Of a stretch of 64,000 nt of DNA, positions 1 through 15,000 are shown in pieces; the stretch's first letter is position 1, and each line of letters opens with the position of its first letter. Below the pieces are notes generated by a model, which ran no database searches, was not told the origin of the DNA, and saw nothing but the letters and a program-made list of their open reading frames with translations. Made by a program: the position numbers and the translations under genes. This stretch comes from Pegea sp. RAD2-039 (taxonomy: Eukaryota > Chordata > Thaliacea > Salpida > Salpidae), in assembly GCA_034620365.1 (NCBI GenBank), contig JAQGEQ010000357.1:62001-126000 (forward strand), read 5' to 3'.

Positions 1-3000
1 GATGAAGGATTACTGATTCATCAAGTGTCTGAATTTGATCAGGGAGATTTTCAGTGTTTCGCCACAAATCAGGCTGGAATAGACCGCAAGAGCGTCCACT
101 TGACAGTTGGTCGCTTGCCTTTCTTCACTAACCCACCTCACGATATTGGAGTCGATATTGGTATCTTAAATAATCTTGTTTATTAGAGAAATTGATAGAG
201 TGAAATTTGAATCACTAATTTTCTGATTTGATATTTATTAACAAACTATCTTTATAGGTAGGACCGTTAGCTTGCCTTGTGTAGCAGATGGTAGTCCTAA
301 ACCTAAAGTGGATTGGATAAGAGTGTCCTCTGAAGACTCAACGATGTCATTAAGTAGATCAAGAACAAGAGGCAGTAGCAAAGAGCTTTATATCACAAAC
401 CTACAACTTGAAGATGAAGGACTTTATTCATGTGTTGCTTCTAACCAGTTTGGAGAAACCTCAGAAACAATTCAGCTAACAGTGACTGGAACTTGTGAGT
501 CATCTTCACTAATCAAGCTGATGACGTCACAATGATACTTACAGCGTCACCACGAATTATGTCTGTGGATAAAGAGATGAACATCATTATCGGGAATTCA
601 AAAGTGATTGGATGTCGGATATTATCAGGGACACCAACTCCAAATCGTCAATGGTACAAAAATGATATTCCAATTAGGACATCATCTGATCGGTTACGGG
701 TAATTCCCTTATCAGCTGATCACTGATGGCAACTAATGAGGATGTAACAGGTGAACCGGAACGGGAATCTGGTGATAACTAACGCGAAACCAAGCGATTC
801 CGCCACTTATGTTTGTGAAGCAACAAATGAGATTGGAGATGATCGAATCACGATTGATCTCGATGTTTGGAGTGAGTTTGACCTTTAAACTCCTTTCACA
901 TCTCGTCTTTATTCTTCTTTTCAGCTCCACCTCGCATCCATTCAACTCCAAGCTCCCGGAGTACCGTCGAAGGCTTCCAAATCACTTTACCTTGCAAGAC
1001 TTCATCCAATCCGCCAGCGACCTATCTGTGGCGTCACGATACAAACGAGAAAATAGAAAATGACTCTGAAAGGTTCTTGATAGATGAAGACGGCTCTTTG
1101 ATACTTCTAAATCCGCGAGATGCTGATCGTGGTCGTTACACATGCACAGCTAACAATCCAGCTGGCGTTGATTCCATCACTACCTCCCTAGAAGTCTACA
1201 GTTGAGTGATGACGTCATAATCTATAACACGCGAATCTAATCTTTGTCGCTCCTACAGCTCGACCTCAATTGGACCTTGACCGTGCAGTTACGGAGTACA
1301 TGGTTGTTATGGGCAACAGCGTGTCGCTTCACTGCGCGATGACGTCAGCAAGACCAAATCCAACTTATGAATGGACGCACAATGGGAAGACATTGAGTGG
1401 AGAAGAAGAAGGAATCCTAATTCGATCAGATGGAGTCCTCTACATTAAGCTTGCTTCACTTTTTCATTCTGGTGAGCTCTAGCAACCTCTAGTGGTATCA
1501 GTTACTGATTGAATATCTGTAGGGATTTATGAGTGTTCAGCATCCAATATCGCCGGGAAAACTCAACACCAGATGTCGCTAAAAGTTTTACAGCCACCCA
1601 AAATTCATCGCGATCAACATCATGTGGCGGTAGCAGCTAAACGATGAGTTCTTCGCGCTGAAAATTGATCTTTCAACTCATTAATAGGTCCTAGAAACCG
1701 AAACTGCGCTGTTGTCATGCTCAGCTTCTGGATTTCCTTCTCCAACAATAGAATGGTTTCGTGATGGACTTGTAATTGATGCAGATTTTGATCCACGTTT
1801 TGAAGTCACACAAGAAGAAGGTGAGGCAGTTTTGACCACGTGACTGTATCGATGACGTTCTTAATGGAGTAGGTAGTTCGGAGTTGAGGGTGACAAGAAG
1901 CCGAAATGATGATGATGGAAGTTATCGCTGCATCGCGACTAATATTGCTGGAAAAGACAGCAAAGTAATTGAACTTGACGTTCAGAAGTTTCCTGAAATC
2001 ACTGGATCAGTTGAATGTGCTCCAGTGGCTGAAATAGATGAACCAGAAATCTGTTTGCTGACCCCACTCGAAAAACATCCCTTCCGTGTCCCATGCAACG
2101 CTACAGGGGACCCTAAACCAAGGATTAGGTCAGTATTTTCTACTTCATTGCTTCTTGATTACATCATAAGATCACAGATGGTACCATGAAGGAAGGATTT
2201 TGGAAGGTGATGAGAACATTGACATCGACAGTCAAGGAACCTTAATCTTCAGATCAGTTGATCCAGAAGATAATGGAGTATATACATGTCTGGCTGAAAA
2301 TGATCTTGGAGACATCCGTCAAGTTGTAGAGATCCTTGTTCATGGTTTGCTCTTTTCAATTGGTGCTTTGAAACACTTTTTACTGGATCATATTTTATAG
2401 AAATCCCTGAGATTCGTGACAATGATGGAAAGATTGAACATGTTTCGGTTATAGAAGGCGAAGATACTCAATTGGATTGTGAGACATTCGCTGTACCTCC
2501 ACCAGTGATGTCGTGGTTTAAAGGTGAAGCAAAGGTTTGTAAACTCATCGAAGTAATCAAGACTTTAATTTCTAACTGATTGGTAAAGGAGTTAGTTGAG
2601 GAAGATGAACATACGCGATTATCGCCATCAAGACAGGTGCTTCATGTGAATCGAGCTCGCGTTTATCAAAGTGGTACCTACTTCTGTTTGGCTGAAAATG
2701 AAGTTGGTCAGAATCGAAAGGTCGGGATGTTTACGGAAAGACTTTGATGATCTAATAAAATCTCTTTCCAGTTCTTTAGACTCGATGTTTATGTCCCTGC
2801 TTCTATTGAACATGGTGAAGCAGTTGATAAACAAGTGACTAATGTTGAAAATCCAGTTTCACTCTACTGTAGAGTTCGTGGGGTACCTTTCCCCAATATC
2901 AGATGGTTTAAAGGTGAGGACATAAACCTCCTCTTTAGTTTCTAATCTCATAACTCTTAGGATCTTCCGAAATTTCTCCTGCAAACGAAAGAATCACTTT

Positions 3001-6000
3001 CAAGGAGCGTAAGCAAGTTCTTCATCTCGATTCAGCTGAAGTCACGGATACTTCCCCTTATTTTTGTGTTGCAAACAATATAGCGGGAGAAGACCAGAAG
3101 AATTTTGATCTACAAATCCAAGGTGAGTCTTTCAACAAACTTCAAGATGAAAGATCTTTACAAGAGCTCTTTCCAGTGCCACCAACCATCAAAGGACGAG
3201 ATGACGTCTACATGGTGATGCAATTCGATCGCTTACGTCTCCAATGCTTGTGAGTATCGCGCTTTGATGTGCGCGATTGCAATTTGAAGGTTATGATCTT
3301 TAGATCGAGTGGAGTCCCTGATCCTGAAGTTGAATGGAGGCGCGAAGGACAACAATTACCAGTTCGCGCGCTTTTCTACAACAAACAACAAACTCTTGAA
3401 TTTGAATCAATTCACAAAGAAGATGAAGGAATGTTTGAATGTCGAGCCTCTAATGATGCAGGGATCAGTTACAGAAGATACGAAGTTGTCGTCAGAGGTG
3501 ACTCACATCTTCTCGAATCATAGAGTACTCACCTGATTCAATTCCAGTCCCACCACGAATCAGAGGACTAGATTCGGATCAAAATGAGACAGTTATAATC
3601 GGGGGTACTTTTAAACTGACCTGTGATGCTGATGGAGATCCCCCTCCAGAAATTAGTTGGATTAAAGACGGGATTCCGCTAATAGAAAGCTCGAATCGCG
3701 TTGTTAGTGACGACCGGAAACTGCTTACTGTTACAAGTGAGACTCTACACGAGCGGAAATGACGTCATAAATGATATGGTTGATGACAGATGCTCAGGAA
3801 GCAGACGCAGGAACGTATGAGTGTATCGCGCATAATGACGTAGGCGAAGAAATGATGTTTTTTGTCGTCAATGTGTTTGTACCTGCTCGTATCGAATCAG
3901 GGAATTACCCAGAAGTGCAAGTAATCGAGCACTCGTCGGTCATGCTTGAGTGCCTCGTGTACGGTAAACCATTTCCACAAGTCACGTGGAAAATTCACGG
4001 TGAAGAAGTCGAAGAAACCGATCGCGTCTCCTTTCACAATCGCGGCCAACAACTTGTCATCTCCGACACATTTGTCTCTGATGCTAATCGCTACACTTGT
4101 GACGTCACTAACGCGATTGGAAAGACTTCATATGATACAGACTTGATAGTCAATGGTAACCACGATCTTATATCTGCTCCGAGCAACTCTACAAAGATCT
4201 CTTACAGTTCCACCTCACATTATACAACCAACCAGAAACGGGGAGGAGTACTCTGTAGTTGAAGGAGGTAGTATTGAGATGTTGTGTACATCAACTGGTA
4301 TTCCAATGCCCTCATTAACCTGGCTTAAAGATGAATCACCTGTTAATACTAATCTTGTTTCGGTAATTTCCCCTAAAACGAGAAAGTTGATGCTTAGATT
4401 GTTACTTTTTAGCTTAGTGAGAACAACCAAGTGTTGTCAGTCGACTTTGCTGACGTCATCAATCACGAAGGTTCGTACAAGTGCATCGCGAGTAATTCAG
4501 TCGGTGAAGATTTCAGAACCATGTCACTAGTGGTTAATGGTAGGAAGTGTGACGTCATAAACGCGAAAATAGTGACTGATCGCGTTTGTAGTTCCTCCTA
4601 TGATTGAAAGAAACACGAAAGAGGTTGAAATAGTGGTGGAAGCGGGAAGAAGCGCGATTCTTGAATGTCGTATCGAAGCAGGGAAGCCTGCTCCAGAGGT
4701 CATTGCAACTCCACTGATGACGTCACCTTACTGATGACGTCATGATTACAGATCTTATGGTTTAATGGCGATAATCAGCCGCTAGATGGCGGTAGCGGGC
4801 GACTGATAACAAATGGTCGGCAGCGGCTCCATATTCTCAGTGCTCAGCTTAGTGATGCTGGGAGATATTGGTGTGACGTCACAAATATCGCTGGAAGCTC
4901 GCGAAAGCTCTTTAATTTACTTGTGATTGGTAAGTAAAGTAGTTTCGATGTTCACGTGTTTATGACGTCATTCGATGCAGTCGCACCGCATATTGAAGGC
5001 GAAAATGAAGTCTCTAAGATCAGTATTATTCTCGGCCATGATATTACACTGGAGTGTCAGGTTCGGGGATTTCCCACTCCTGATATCATCTGGTTCAAGA
5101 ACAGAGTAGTGTTAGGAGAAAATGCCGATTTATCAGCTGGTTTGTTTCACTTCTAAAAGCTCCGACTTTTCCACAAACAATTTCTAACAGGTGGAACTCG
5201 ACTCACAATTCATGATGTTCGAGAAGATGACGCTGGAAGTTATCGTTGCTTAGCAACAAATGCAGCTGGAAACTCGACAAAAGAGTTATCACTAGAAGTG
5301 TACAGTAAGTAGCAGAGGTTTGTTGCTGGTTGTTGTGACTATTTTGGCTTTTTAGTGCCTCCTTCATCTGGCAATGAGGAGATTGAAAACATCACGGTCA
5401 ACGAGAACTTTGCGGTCACGCTTAAGTGTGACGTCAGAGCCTTCCCACCACCGACTATACAGTGGTTTAAGAACTCGAGACCAGTCCTGTTACGTCCAGG
5501 TGTGCATATATCAGAAGATGGCCACATACTCAGTATCGAGTCAGCTAATGTAAGTCTGTCGCGCTTCTAAGCTAGCCTCAAATATTTGATGTATTTAATC
5601 GAAGGAACGAGACACGGGATTGTACTTCTGTGAAGCCGTCAATATCGCGGGAAAAAAGCGAAAACACTTCCGTCTCACTGTCCACGTAGTCCCAATCATT
5701 TCAGGATTACCTAAAGTGAATTTAGAACACGGTAAGTTACATCTACGTCATAATCATCACTTCTTCCATTTTACTTATCTAGTTGTTGGTGATGACGTCA
5801 GGATGGATTGCGGATTTGATGGTATCCCAAGTCCTGTGGCTTCATGGACAGGAGGTCGTTTAGATGAAGAGGATCACACAGGACTTGTACTTTCCTCTGA
5901 TCAAAGACATCTTTCAATCAGCTCCGTTCAGGTCTTCTTGATCTTATTCTTTTCTTATTTATCTGACTTCTTTTTGTAGTTGAATGATACGGGAAGATAT

Positions 6001-9000
6001 ACTTGTGAAGCTAGAAACGAAGCTGGATTTGACATAAAAACATTTAATCTTGTTGTTTATCAACCACCGTCTATAGAAGGAGAAAATAACACCAACAAAA
6101 TTGTTGTTAATCAAGGAGACCTATTTGTGCTGACCTGTTCTTATAGCGGCTTTCCAAAACCTAATATCTTGTGGTTGAAGAACCAGAGACCTTTACTTGA
6201 GTCTGTTGATAGGTTGTTTTTTGTCGTTAAATATTTAGCAGTCAAATGATGTTAGTTGTATTTTTCAGTGCGAAACTTGTCGAAGACTCTCGAAAACTAG
6301 TTGTAGTTCGTGCTGATGTTGATGATAGTGCTAAATACAAATGTGTTGCTGGAAACAATATTGGAATTGCGGAAAAGCGATATTATGTTGAAGTTAGAAG
6401 TAAGTGATTTAAAGTTTATAAGATCAGATTTTCTTTTGATAATTTGCTCTTAGTAAAGTTTGGTCGTTTTTTACTTTGCCTAAAATTTGATTTAAGAAAA
6501 GTAGCAACAAATGTTATAAACAAACTGAAAAAATCAATCTGTACAGTCCCACCAAAGATAAAAAAAGAAGGATTAGTTGATGCCCGTTGGGTTAATCAAG
6601 GAAGCAATGTCTCGCTGTCCTGCGATGTAACGGGATTTCCACAACCATCGGTTGAGTGGAGAGTTAACGGGCTTCCGCTTCAATTTACGCCGCGAATTCG
6701 ACTTTCATCTGCGGGAAGAATTCTAAAAATCTTCGATATTCTCGTGAAAGCTCTTCATCGCTACTTTCAAGTAAAATTTCAAAAGATCTGTTTTAGGATG
6801 AAGATGCAGCGACATACACTTGTATCGCTACCAACTTCGCAGGGGTTGATTCTCGTGACGTCACTATCGATGTGTTTTCATCACCGACTATAGAAGGCAG
6901 TGACGTCATCGATATTATAGACGTCAACATCGGTGAATCCTTCATGCTTGAGTGCACAGCTGAAGGCTTCCCGACTCCGATCATCGAAGTAAGAATCGAG
7001 GCTAACGATTGATTGAACACATTGTGACGTCATTGACGCTCGTACAGTGGCTGAAAAATGGCTTAGTGATTGCTTCCACTTCGGAATACCAACTTCTCGA
7101 TCTTGTTGGATACAATTTAAGTCCAAACGGAAGATTTCTGTCGGTGACGTCATCCAATTTGAATCATATGAGCGACTACTCGTGTCAAGCAGTGAATACA
7201 GCGGGAAACAGCGGAAAGAAGTTCCGCGTGAATATTCGCGGTTTGTTTGATCACTTTTATCATCTGCATCTAAATAATCTCCATTTTTAGTTCCTCCTTC
7301 GATCGATAGAGAAAAAAGCTCCCCTGTTGATATCACTACTTACGTCAACACGCCGACAACGATCCGATGTTCGGCACATGGCTCCCCAACTCCTGCTGTG
7401 AGCTGGTTGAAAGGTACATCTCGACTACTAGCCTAGCAACCAGCTTAGCAACGTGATTTGATAGATGGGGAACCGATAGAAATAACAGATTCAAGCAAGT
7501 ATAAAGTTCAGTATAGTAATCGACATCTGAAGATCAAATCAACTTTATTGAGAGATGAAGGAGTTTATACTTGCATCACTTCAAATCCAGCTGGAGATGC
7601 TAGTCTGGACTTTAATCTTCATGTTCAAGGTAAAGTTTAAAGATTTCTCTGTGAGACACGATAAAGATTTGATGAATTTGTTTAGTTCCACCTCGAATAG
7701 AAGGATCTGATCATCTCTCACCATCTTTGATCGAAGTAAGAGCTTCAGATACAATCACTTTGTACTGTTTGCTAGAAGAAGGAAATCCAACTCCAGATTT
7801 TATCTGGACGAAAGGAAGAATGCGAATCATTCAAAAGTAAGTCCTCGTGTTTGAAAAGTAACTTTTGTTTGCTTTCACTTTTCTATTTCATCTTTTATTA
7901 TTATCTAATTAAATTACCAAAAAAAAAATAAAACAATTTTGTTGGGCCTCAGCCGAAACAGCAGATGAAGTTGACATCTATACCTCTTTCCTGTCTGCGC
8001 ATGCGCTTTAGTTATGGTAGAGCAGCAGCTGCTAAACTACCCCACCTCTTTAGTGACGCGGCCCAATGACCCTGAGATCAACGCTTCTTAGGTTTAATTT
8101 CAGACTTTCCCTGTCCTAGATTAGTTACCTAACAGGGCTGGTCTTTCAAAGCTGCCCAGGATTCTGTCGCGGAGGTTTCTTTACAGCCAGGATTTTCAGT
8201 CTGAGCTTACTCGAATAACTTTTGCTTCTCGCGAACCAACCACAAAACAGTGGCACTGTTTACAAATATTAAGAAGTTAAACCTTAGTTCACATCATAGA
8301 GTGACCATCATATAAGTTATTTCATTTCAAACTTTTAAATTGGATGGAATTATTTGATGAGAATTTTATGTTTCAAATAAATTAATAAACTTAAATTAGT
8401 CGACAACAAATTTAATGGAAAAATTATATAAGTTATCTGGCTGCTTAAATATATTTTCAATTTCTATTTGGTATATCAAATAAAATTTATTTATTTAAAA
8501 AGTGAAAGAATAAGAATATCAGAAGACGGACAAGCACTGACGATAGATAACAGCAAATCACAAGACACAGGAAGATATAGATGTACTGCAATTAATGAAG
8601 CTGGAGAAGATGATAAAGCGTTTGATCTCGAAGTGCAAAGTTAGTTTTTCTTAATTTAGTTTTTCAATTTATTTGTAATATTTGAACAACAAAACCTGAA
8701 AAATATTACAAGTTCTTAGTTCAGATCATAAAAAACTTTATAAGATTTCATAAATAAAATAAGACTCCTTGAAACACTAAAAATCGAAGTGATTTTTTAT
8801 TATATAAATAAACTTATAAATTTATTTAGAATTTCATGAGGATAAGCGCAAAGAAGAGTATCTGAAACGCGCGCTTCTACATTTTTAGCTACTACCTCCT
8901 ACATTTTTTATTTATACTTTCAGATGCACCAAATTTTCCAACTGGTGATCAAGTCGATGAAATTGAAGTGAATGAAGGTGCCCCATTTCACATTAACTGC

Positions 9001-12000
9001 AAGATTGTAGCTGTTCCTCAGCCTCAATTAAATTGGTTGAAAGATGAAGAGCTTATCGAGTCAAATGATCACGTCATCATCTACCCAGACGGCAGAACCA
9101 TCCAAGTCCTTAGTGCCAGGTTTAAACCCGATATAAGACGCGAACCATTGATGACGTCACGCTTCTTTCTAGGGCTTCTGATGCCGGTAACTATGATTGT
9201 GTCGCTAGAAACAAAGTCGGTAGCGACTCTAAACGTGTTCATGTTCGCGTCAACATACCTCCAAGAGTCGCTGATAACAGTCGAATCGAGATCATTCGTC
9301 AAGTTCTTGGAACCTCCTTCGAGTTACAAGTGAGTCTCTGATCTCATTCAGTATCAACTTACCAGGTGAGCTCTTCGGTAGTGTGACGTCACAGGCAGTC
9401 CTACACCTACAATCACGTGGTACAAAAACGCGATTCCAATCGATGTAAGCTCCCCGAAATATAAAACATCGAACAACAACCAAAACTTGCTGATCAAGTA
9501 AGTATCTTGGGACTTAAGATCGTTTCAGATCGTCCTCTTTTGCATGGTAGGGAAGCTGAGCTAACGGACAGTGGTCTATACGATTGTCGGGCCAAAAATA
9601 CAGCCGGTCAGGACAATAAAGCCATTCGGGTACAGATTCAAGTTCGACCAGACATCTATGGACCTGATACTACAAAAAGAGTGGCTTTTCTTAACACCCC
9701 TGTAGTATTGTCATGTGATGCAGACGGTGTACCTTCTCCAGTGAGTTGATTGGACGTTTTATTATTACAATTAACCAATCAAATCATTGGAATATTAATT
9801 TGTTGTGAAGTCTCTTCATTGGCAAAAAGATGAAGAAATAATTACACCACAAACCAATCCGAGATATCAGCTAATCGCTAAAGGAAGGTTCTTGATGATT
9901 CTAGCGATTAAGAGACAAGATGATGGCATCTATACTTGCATCGCACGTAATGAGGCAGGGGAGGTAGGTACATCTTTCAATCGAGCACAGTGAAGATCTT
10001 GATGTGATTTTAGGATCGAAAAAATGTCCATGTAGTCACTTATGTGTCTCCAACACTTCCCAGCACTTCAGGAGATATTGTAGTTGATTTGGGTCAAAGT
10101 GCTACTTTGAGTTGCATCAATGATGCCAAACCTCTTCCAAATGTTCTATGGCGACGCGATGGTGAAGTTCTTCAGATTGTCAGTTCATCTTACATCATCT
10201 TCATCTGTAATCAGTCTTTGATGCCTTTCAGGATACAAATGAAGTTGAAGGTGTGTATTTGTCACATAACAGACAAGTTTTGACCATTGATGAAGCTATG
10301 GAGTCTGATGCAGGAAGATACGCTTGTGTTGTTTCTAATAAAGCTGGAATCCAAACTAAGTAGGAAGAAATTATTCCAATCAAAGTTTTTTTGAACTTTT
10401 TTATTTTAGAAACTTCAAGCTGAGTGTCAATGTTCCTCCTTCAATTGATGGTCCACAGCAGGTATTCCTGACGACCATTTTAGGGGACTCGACAGCGTTA
10501 GAGTGCAAGGTCTATGCTGTCCCAACTGCTGAAGTTCAGTGGATGAAGGATGGGTCCATACTGACCCCTAATGACCACATTAACATTCTATCTGATAACA
10601 CAAAACTTCAAATAGGTAATTGTAAAAATTTCATTTGATTTTAATCTGTTTCATCACTTAAATATTTCAGCATCAACACATCTTACTGATAGAGGTAGTT
10701 ATACTTGCTTCGCGTCCAACCCGGCTGGTAGTGCAGAAAAAAATGTTGATCTCACAATACTAGGTGAGTCTTGCTTCATAAATTCGATGAAAACTTCATA
10801 GAAATTTCTTCTACAGTTCCACCGCAGATAGTTGCATCAGACACTAATGTTGATGTAGTTGAAGATGAAGATATCTTACTGAAATGTGAAGTTACTGGTC
10901 ATCCACAACCTCAAATGGAATGGCTCGTCAATGGCTTGCTGGTTGATGCAGAGGAAATTGACCAATGGTTGCTAAGCAACAATGACCAGTTTTTATCGAT
11001 TTTAAATGTTCAGGTAGATGAGAGTATCAAAAGAAATTTTAATTATTTTATTTCTAATTATCCCAAATTTTTAAGTTAAAATTATGAAGTTGATGACAAC
11101 GTTTTGTAGTTTAATTTTCATTTTAATTATTTGAGAAATTAAATTTATTTTATACTAGTTGTTTAATATTTATATAATGTTCTTGTGAGTACAACCAGCA
11201 TGGTCGTTCTCAGCCGAATTTTTATTATTCTTGTAAACTTATTTTCTAATATCAACCTATAATCAAACTTAAATCAAAGTTTTTTTCAAGTTTTTAAAGA
11301 TTTTTTTAAAGTTATTCCTGATTCCAGAAATAATAATATTTTGTTTAATAATTTTTAAATCAATAATTTTTATTTAAACTTAATCAGCTTTTTAGGAAAT
11401 TGACTTCAGTGACTGAAGCAATCAAATTCAAAAAAATATTTTCAATTAAAGGTTGGAGAAGGTGGTAAAGTAGTTTGTAGAGCTCGTAACGTAGCAGGAG
11501 TCGACTCTCATAGCTTCAACATCAGAGTTCTTGTTCCTCCTGTTAAGATTGATAATGGAGATGCAGAAACTGATGTAGGAAGTTAACTTTAAAAACTTGT
11601 TTATTCTAAACACCAACAATTTTAGGTAATAGCTGGCCTGCCTATAACACTCGAATGTAATATACAAGGAGGTTTTCCTCTACCTCAAATTACTTGGTTT
11701 AAAAATTCACTACCGCTAGAATTAAGTGATCGGTTACAAGTATTTAATGAAGGAAAAACTCTTCGAATTTCGCAAACTCAGGTGAGTCTTGAATAAAACT
11801 TTTTACAAGTTTGATGATAGAAATAATTGCTGATAAACTTTGAGTTACTTGATTTTTGAAATCAATCTACAAGTTTATGTTGTAAAAGTTAAAAACCAAT
11901 TTTTGTTGTTGTTAGGAGAGTGACACTGGCATCTACTCTTGCGTAGCAACTAACGATGCTGGAGAAGTGACTGACAAAACTAAATTAAATGTTCATGGTG

Positions 12001-15000
12001 AGTAGATTTTCAATTTTGAAGCTATTTTTACAAAAATCAAATAGAGAAGAAATTAGAAATTTTGTTAGTTTAGTTTTGCATCAAAAAACTGCTCTAAAAA
12101 AAATCATTTTTTTCTGTAGACTAGGATAAAATCAAACTTTTTATCTCACAGATGAGACTGCTGCGAAATATTTTAAAATAAAACCCTTTTTTCATTTTTA
12201 GTTCCTCCGACTTTTACATCTTCAAATATTGTGACTTCGTTGACAGTTATGAAAGGAGAGAACTTTGAGTTGGACTGCTCAGTATATGGAGTCCCACAAC
12301 CTGATATCGCTTGGAGTAAAGTGAGAAGTTGCTATCATAAGATATACGAAAAAATATCTACTTTACGATTAATAAATCAAAATAATTTCTAACTTTCGCT
12401 TTTTCCCAAAAAAAACTTAACATCAAAATTTAACTTTTTGTTTATAGGACTCGCAGCCATTAACACTTCCAACTTTACGATACAAAACTGTTGCTAATAA
12501 TCAAAAGTTACGAGTAACTGAGGCTGAGGTAGTGGACACGGGCAGATACACTTGTTTAGCTATCTCAATTGCTGGTAAAAATAGTAAAAACTTTGATGTT
12601 GATGTTTACGGTGAGTTTTTTTGTTGAAAAATTGATACTTGAGTTACTGAAGTTTGATGTAGATGAAGTAAGAATTGAAGACCAGCATGAAACTCATCAT
12701 ATTTCTGTTAATGTCGGCGAGTCATTAGATCTTTCTTGCATTGCATATGGAGTACCAACACCACAAATCTCTTGGCTTAAAAATGGAGATGATTTAATTA
12801 TAGATTCACAAAGAGTCTTTGAAAATGGTCGAAGATTCAGCATACAACAAGCTACAGTACGAAATAAATAAAAATATTCTTTAACTCAATCATTCATCAA
12901 TTTCAGTTATCAGACTCAGGGACATATGTATGTGTAGCAACATCTGCATCTGGAACAGCTGAAAAGAGTTATGACATCACAGTCAATCTACCTCCATCTA
13001 TAGATGACTTTTATGATGATGTTCTGGCAGTAGTAGGTGATAACGTGACATTACTCTGTCCATCAAATGCAGTCCCACCTCCAGTATTAAGCTGGTATCG
13101 GTACGCAACTGAGGTCAGGTTATCTACCTCAGAAGCTTTGAAACTAATTTCAAAAACTTCTTTAGATTGACAACAACGATAATAAATTGGAACTATTTGA
13201 TGTTCAGCTTGAAGATTCTGGTATTTATACATGTATAGCTTCAAATATCGCTGGTAAACGCGAACTTATGACGTCAGAACAATCTTTCATCAATTTATTC
13301 TTAGGATCTGTGTCACAGGATATAAATCTTAATGTTCTTTCGCCTCCTCGAATAAAAGAAGGTCGAGAATACATCGTCGTCAACGAAAACGATTACGTTA
13401 AAATCGATTGTATAGTGAGCGGGAAGCCAACGCCGAATGTAAGTTGTGAGCGTGAAAAAGATTCATTGAATAATTGACTGATTCTAGGTACTGTGGCGTC
13501 ATGGAGGCAGACTTTTGAAGAGAAACAACAAGAGATATATTTTTGAATCAAATGGTCTCATAATTCTACGTGTCTTTGTAGAAGATGCAGGAAATTATTA
13601 CTGCCTGGCAGCTAATAATGCTGGATCAGATAAAAAAATCACTCAATTAGTTGTACAAGGTAAAACTCGAACAAATTCTAAGCTACTTAAAATCGTTATC
13701 TTCATCTCTTCAAGTGCCACCGACCATTAAATCAGGGGCCACTAATGTAACTGTAGTAGTTAATAATCCAATTACTTTGGGATGTGAGAGTGAAGGTTTG
13801 CCAAAACCAACTGTGGTATGGAGTAAGGACAGTGTTCTGTTGAAAACTGATAGTGATCCAACATACAAGTGATGATAACCCCTTAAAATGAATCATCTCT
13901 GACATCTGATACTTTTCATAGTTTACTCGACTCTGGATCGCTTCGTATTCCTTCAGTTTTAACTTCTGATGCAGCAACCTACAGGTGCACAGCTTCTAAT
14001 GATGCCGGATCTTCTGACAGAGAAATAACTCTCAATGTTCAAGGTGAGTTACATTTGATTTAACCAGAAGATATCTCATATAAACTTGTGTACAGTTCCT
14101 CCTAGTATAACTGGAGGACCGAACAAATATGTCAAAAAACCTGGTAGCTATCTTAGAATTCCATGCATAGCATCCGGTATTCCTCAACCGACAGTCAGCT
14201 GGCTAAAAGACGGTCAACCCGCAACAAGGTAAATATCTGCTGTTTGAAAAAGGATGAAATTAGATATATTAAAATATTATTGATTATAAAGAGATGAAGG
14301 AATTGAAGTTGATAGTAGCGGAAATCTAATTATAGAGTCTGTGATCTTATCACATGATGGGACTTACATTTGTGTGGCACAAAACCATGCAGGTTACTTC
14401 GACGAATTACTTCTAGTTTAATACTCAACTGATTCTGTGTTAGGAACTGCAAAGTACCAAACAGCTTTAGAGGTTCGAATGGTTCCTAAGATTCTGACAG
14501 AAAGCTTGCATGAAATCGTGGAAGTTGGTGAGAGTTTGCAACTACCTTGTGAAGCGACTGGAATTCCCAAACCGACTATAATCTGGAGGAAAGGTCCAAA
14601 TAAAATAATAAGTAGCAACTCCAGTGATATATTTGATGATGGAACTCTTCATCTGATCAATATCAAGGTTATATATAATCCTTACCGACCTCTGCAACAA
14701 ATCTCATGTCTTCTAGAGCACTGATTCTGGGTTATACACTTGCGTCGCCCAGAATTTGGCAGGAATCGATTCAAACGAGGCTGAAGTTGAAGTCTACATC
14801 ACCCCTTGGTTGAAAACGGATCTTCCTGATCAAGTAATCGCAGTCGCTGGGGAGGTGAGTAGATGTAACAAACAGCGCGATAGATAACTCCAATGACGTC
14901 ACTGCAGCCACTGACAATCAAAGTGGAAGTAGAGGGACATCCCCCTCCGCTGATAAAATGGAGTCGCGGTAACGAAGTGATGGAAAGCGAAGGAGGAAAC

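Noticed and set aside
9327-9560. Apparent missing B-strand cysteine, micro-exon and frame break in hemicentin Ig domain 23
   Set aside because: An intron 9,330-9,381 gives [13 protein letters not shown], and an acceptor at about 9,550 rejoins the next exon in frame; no irregular splicing is needed.
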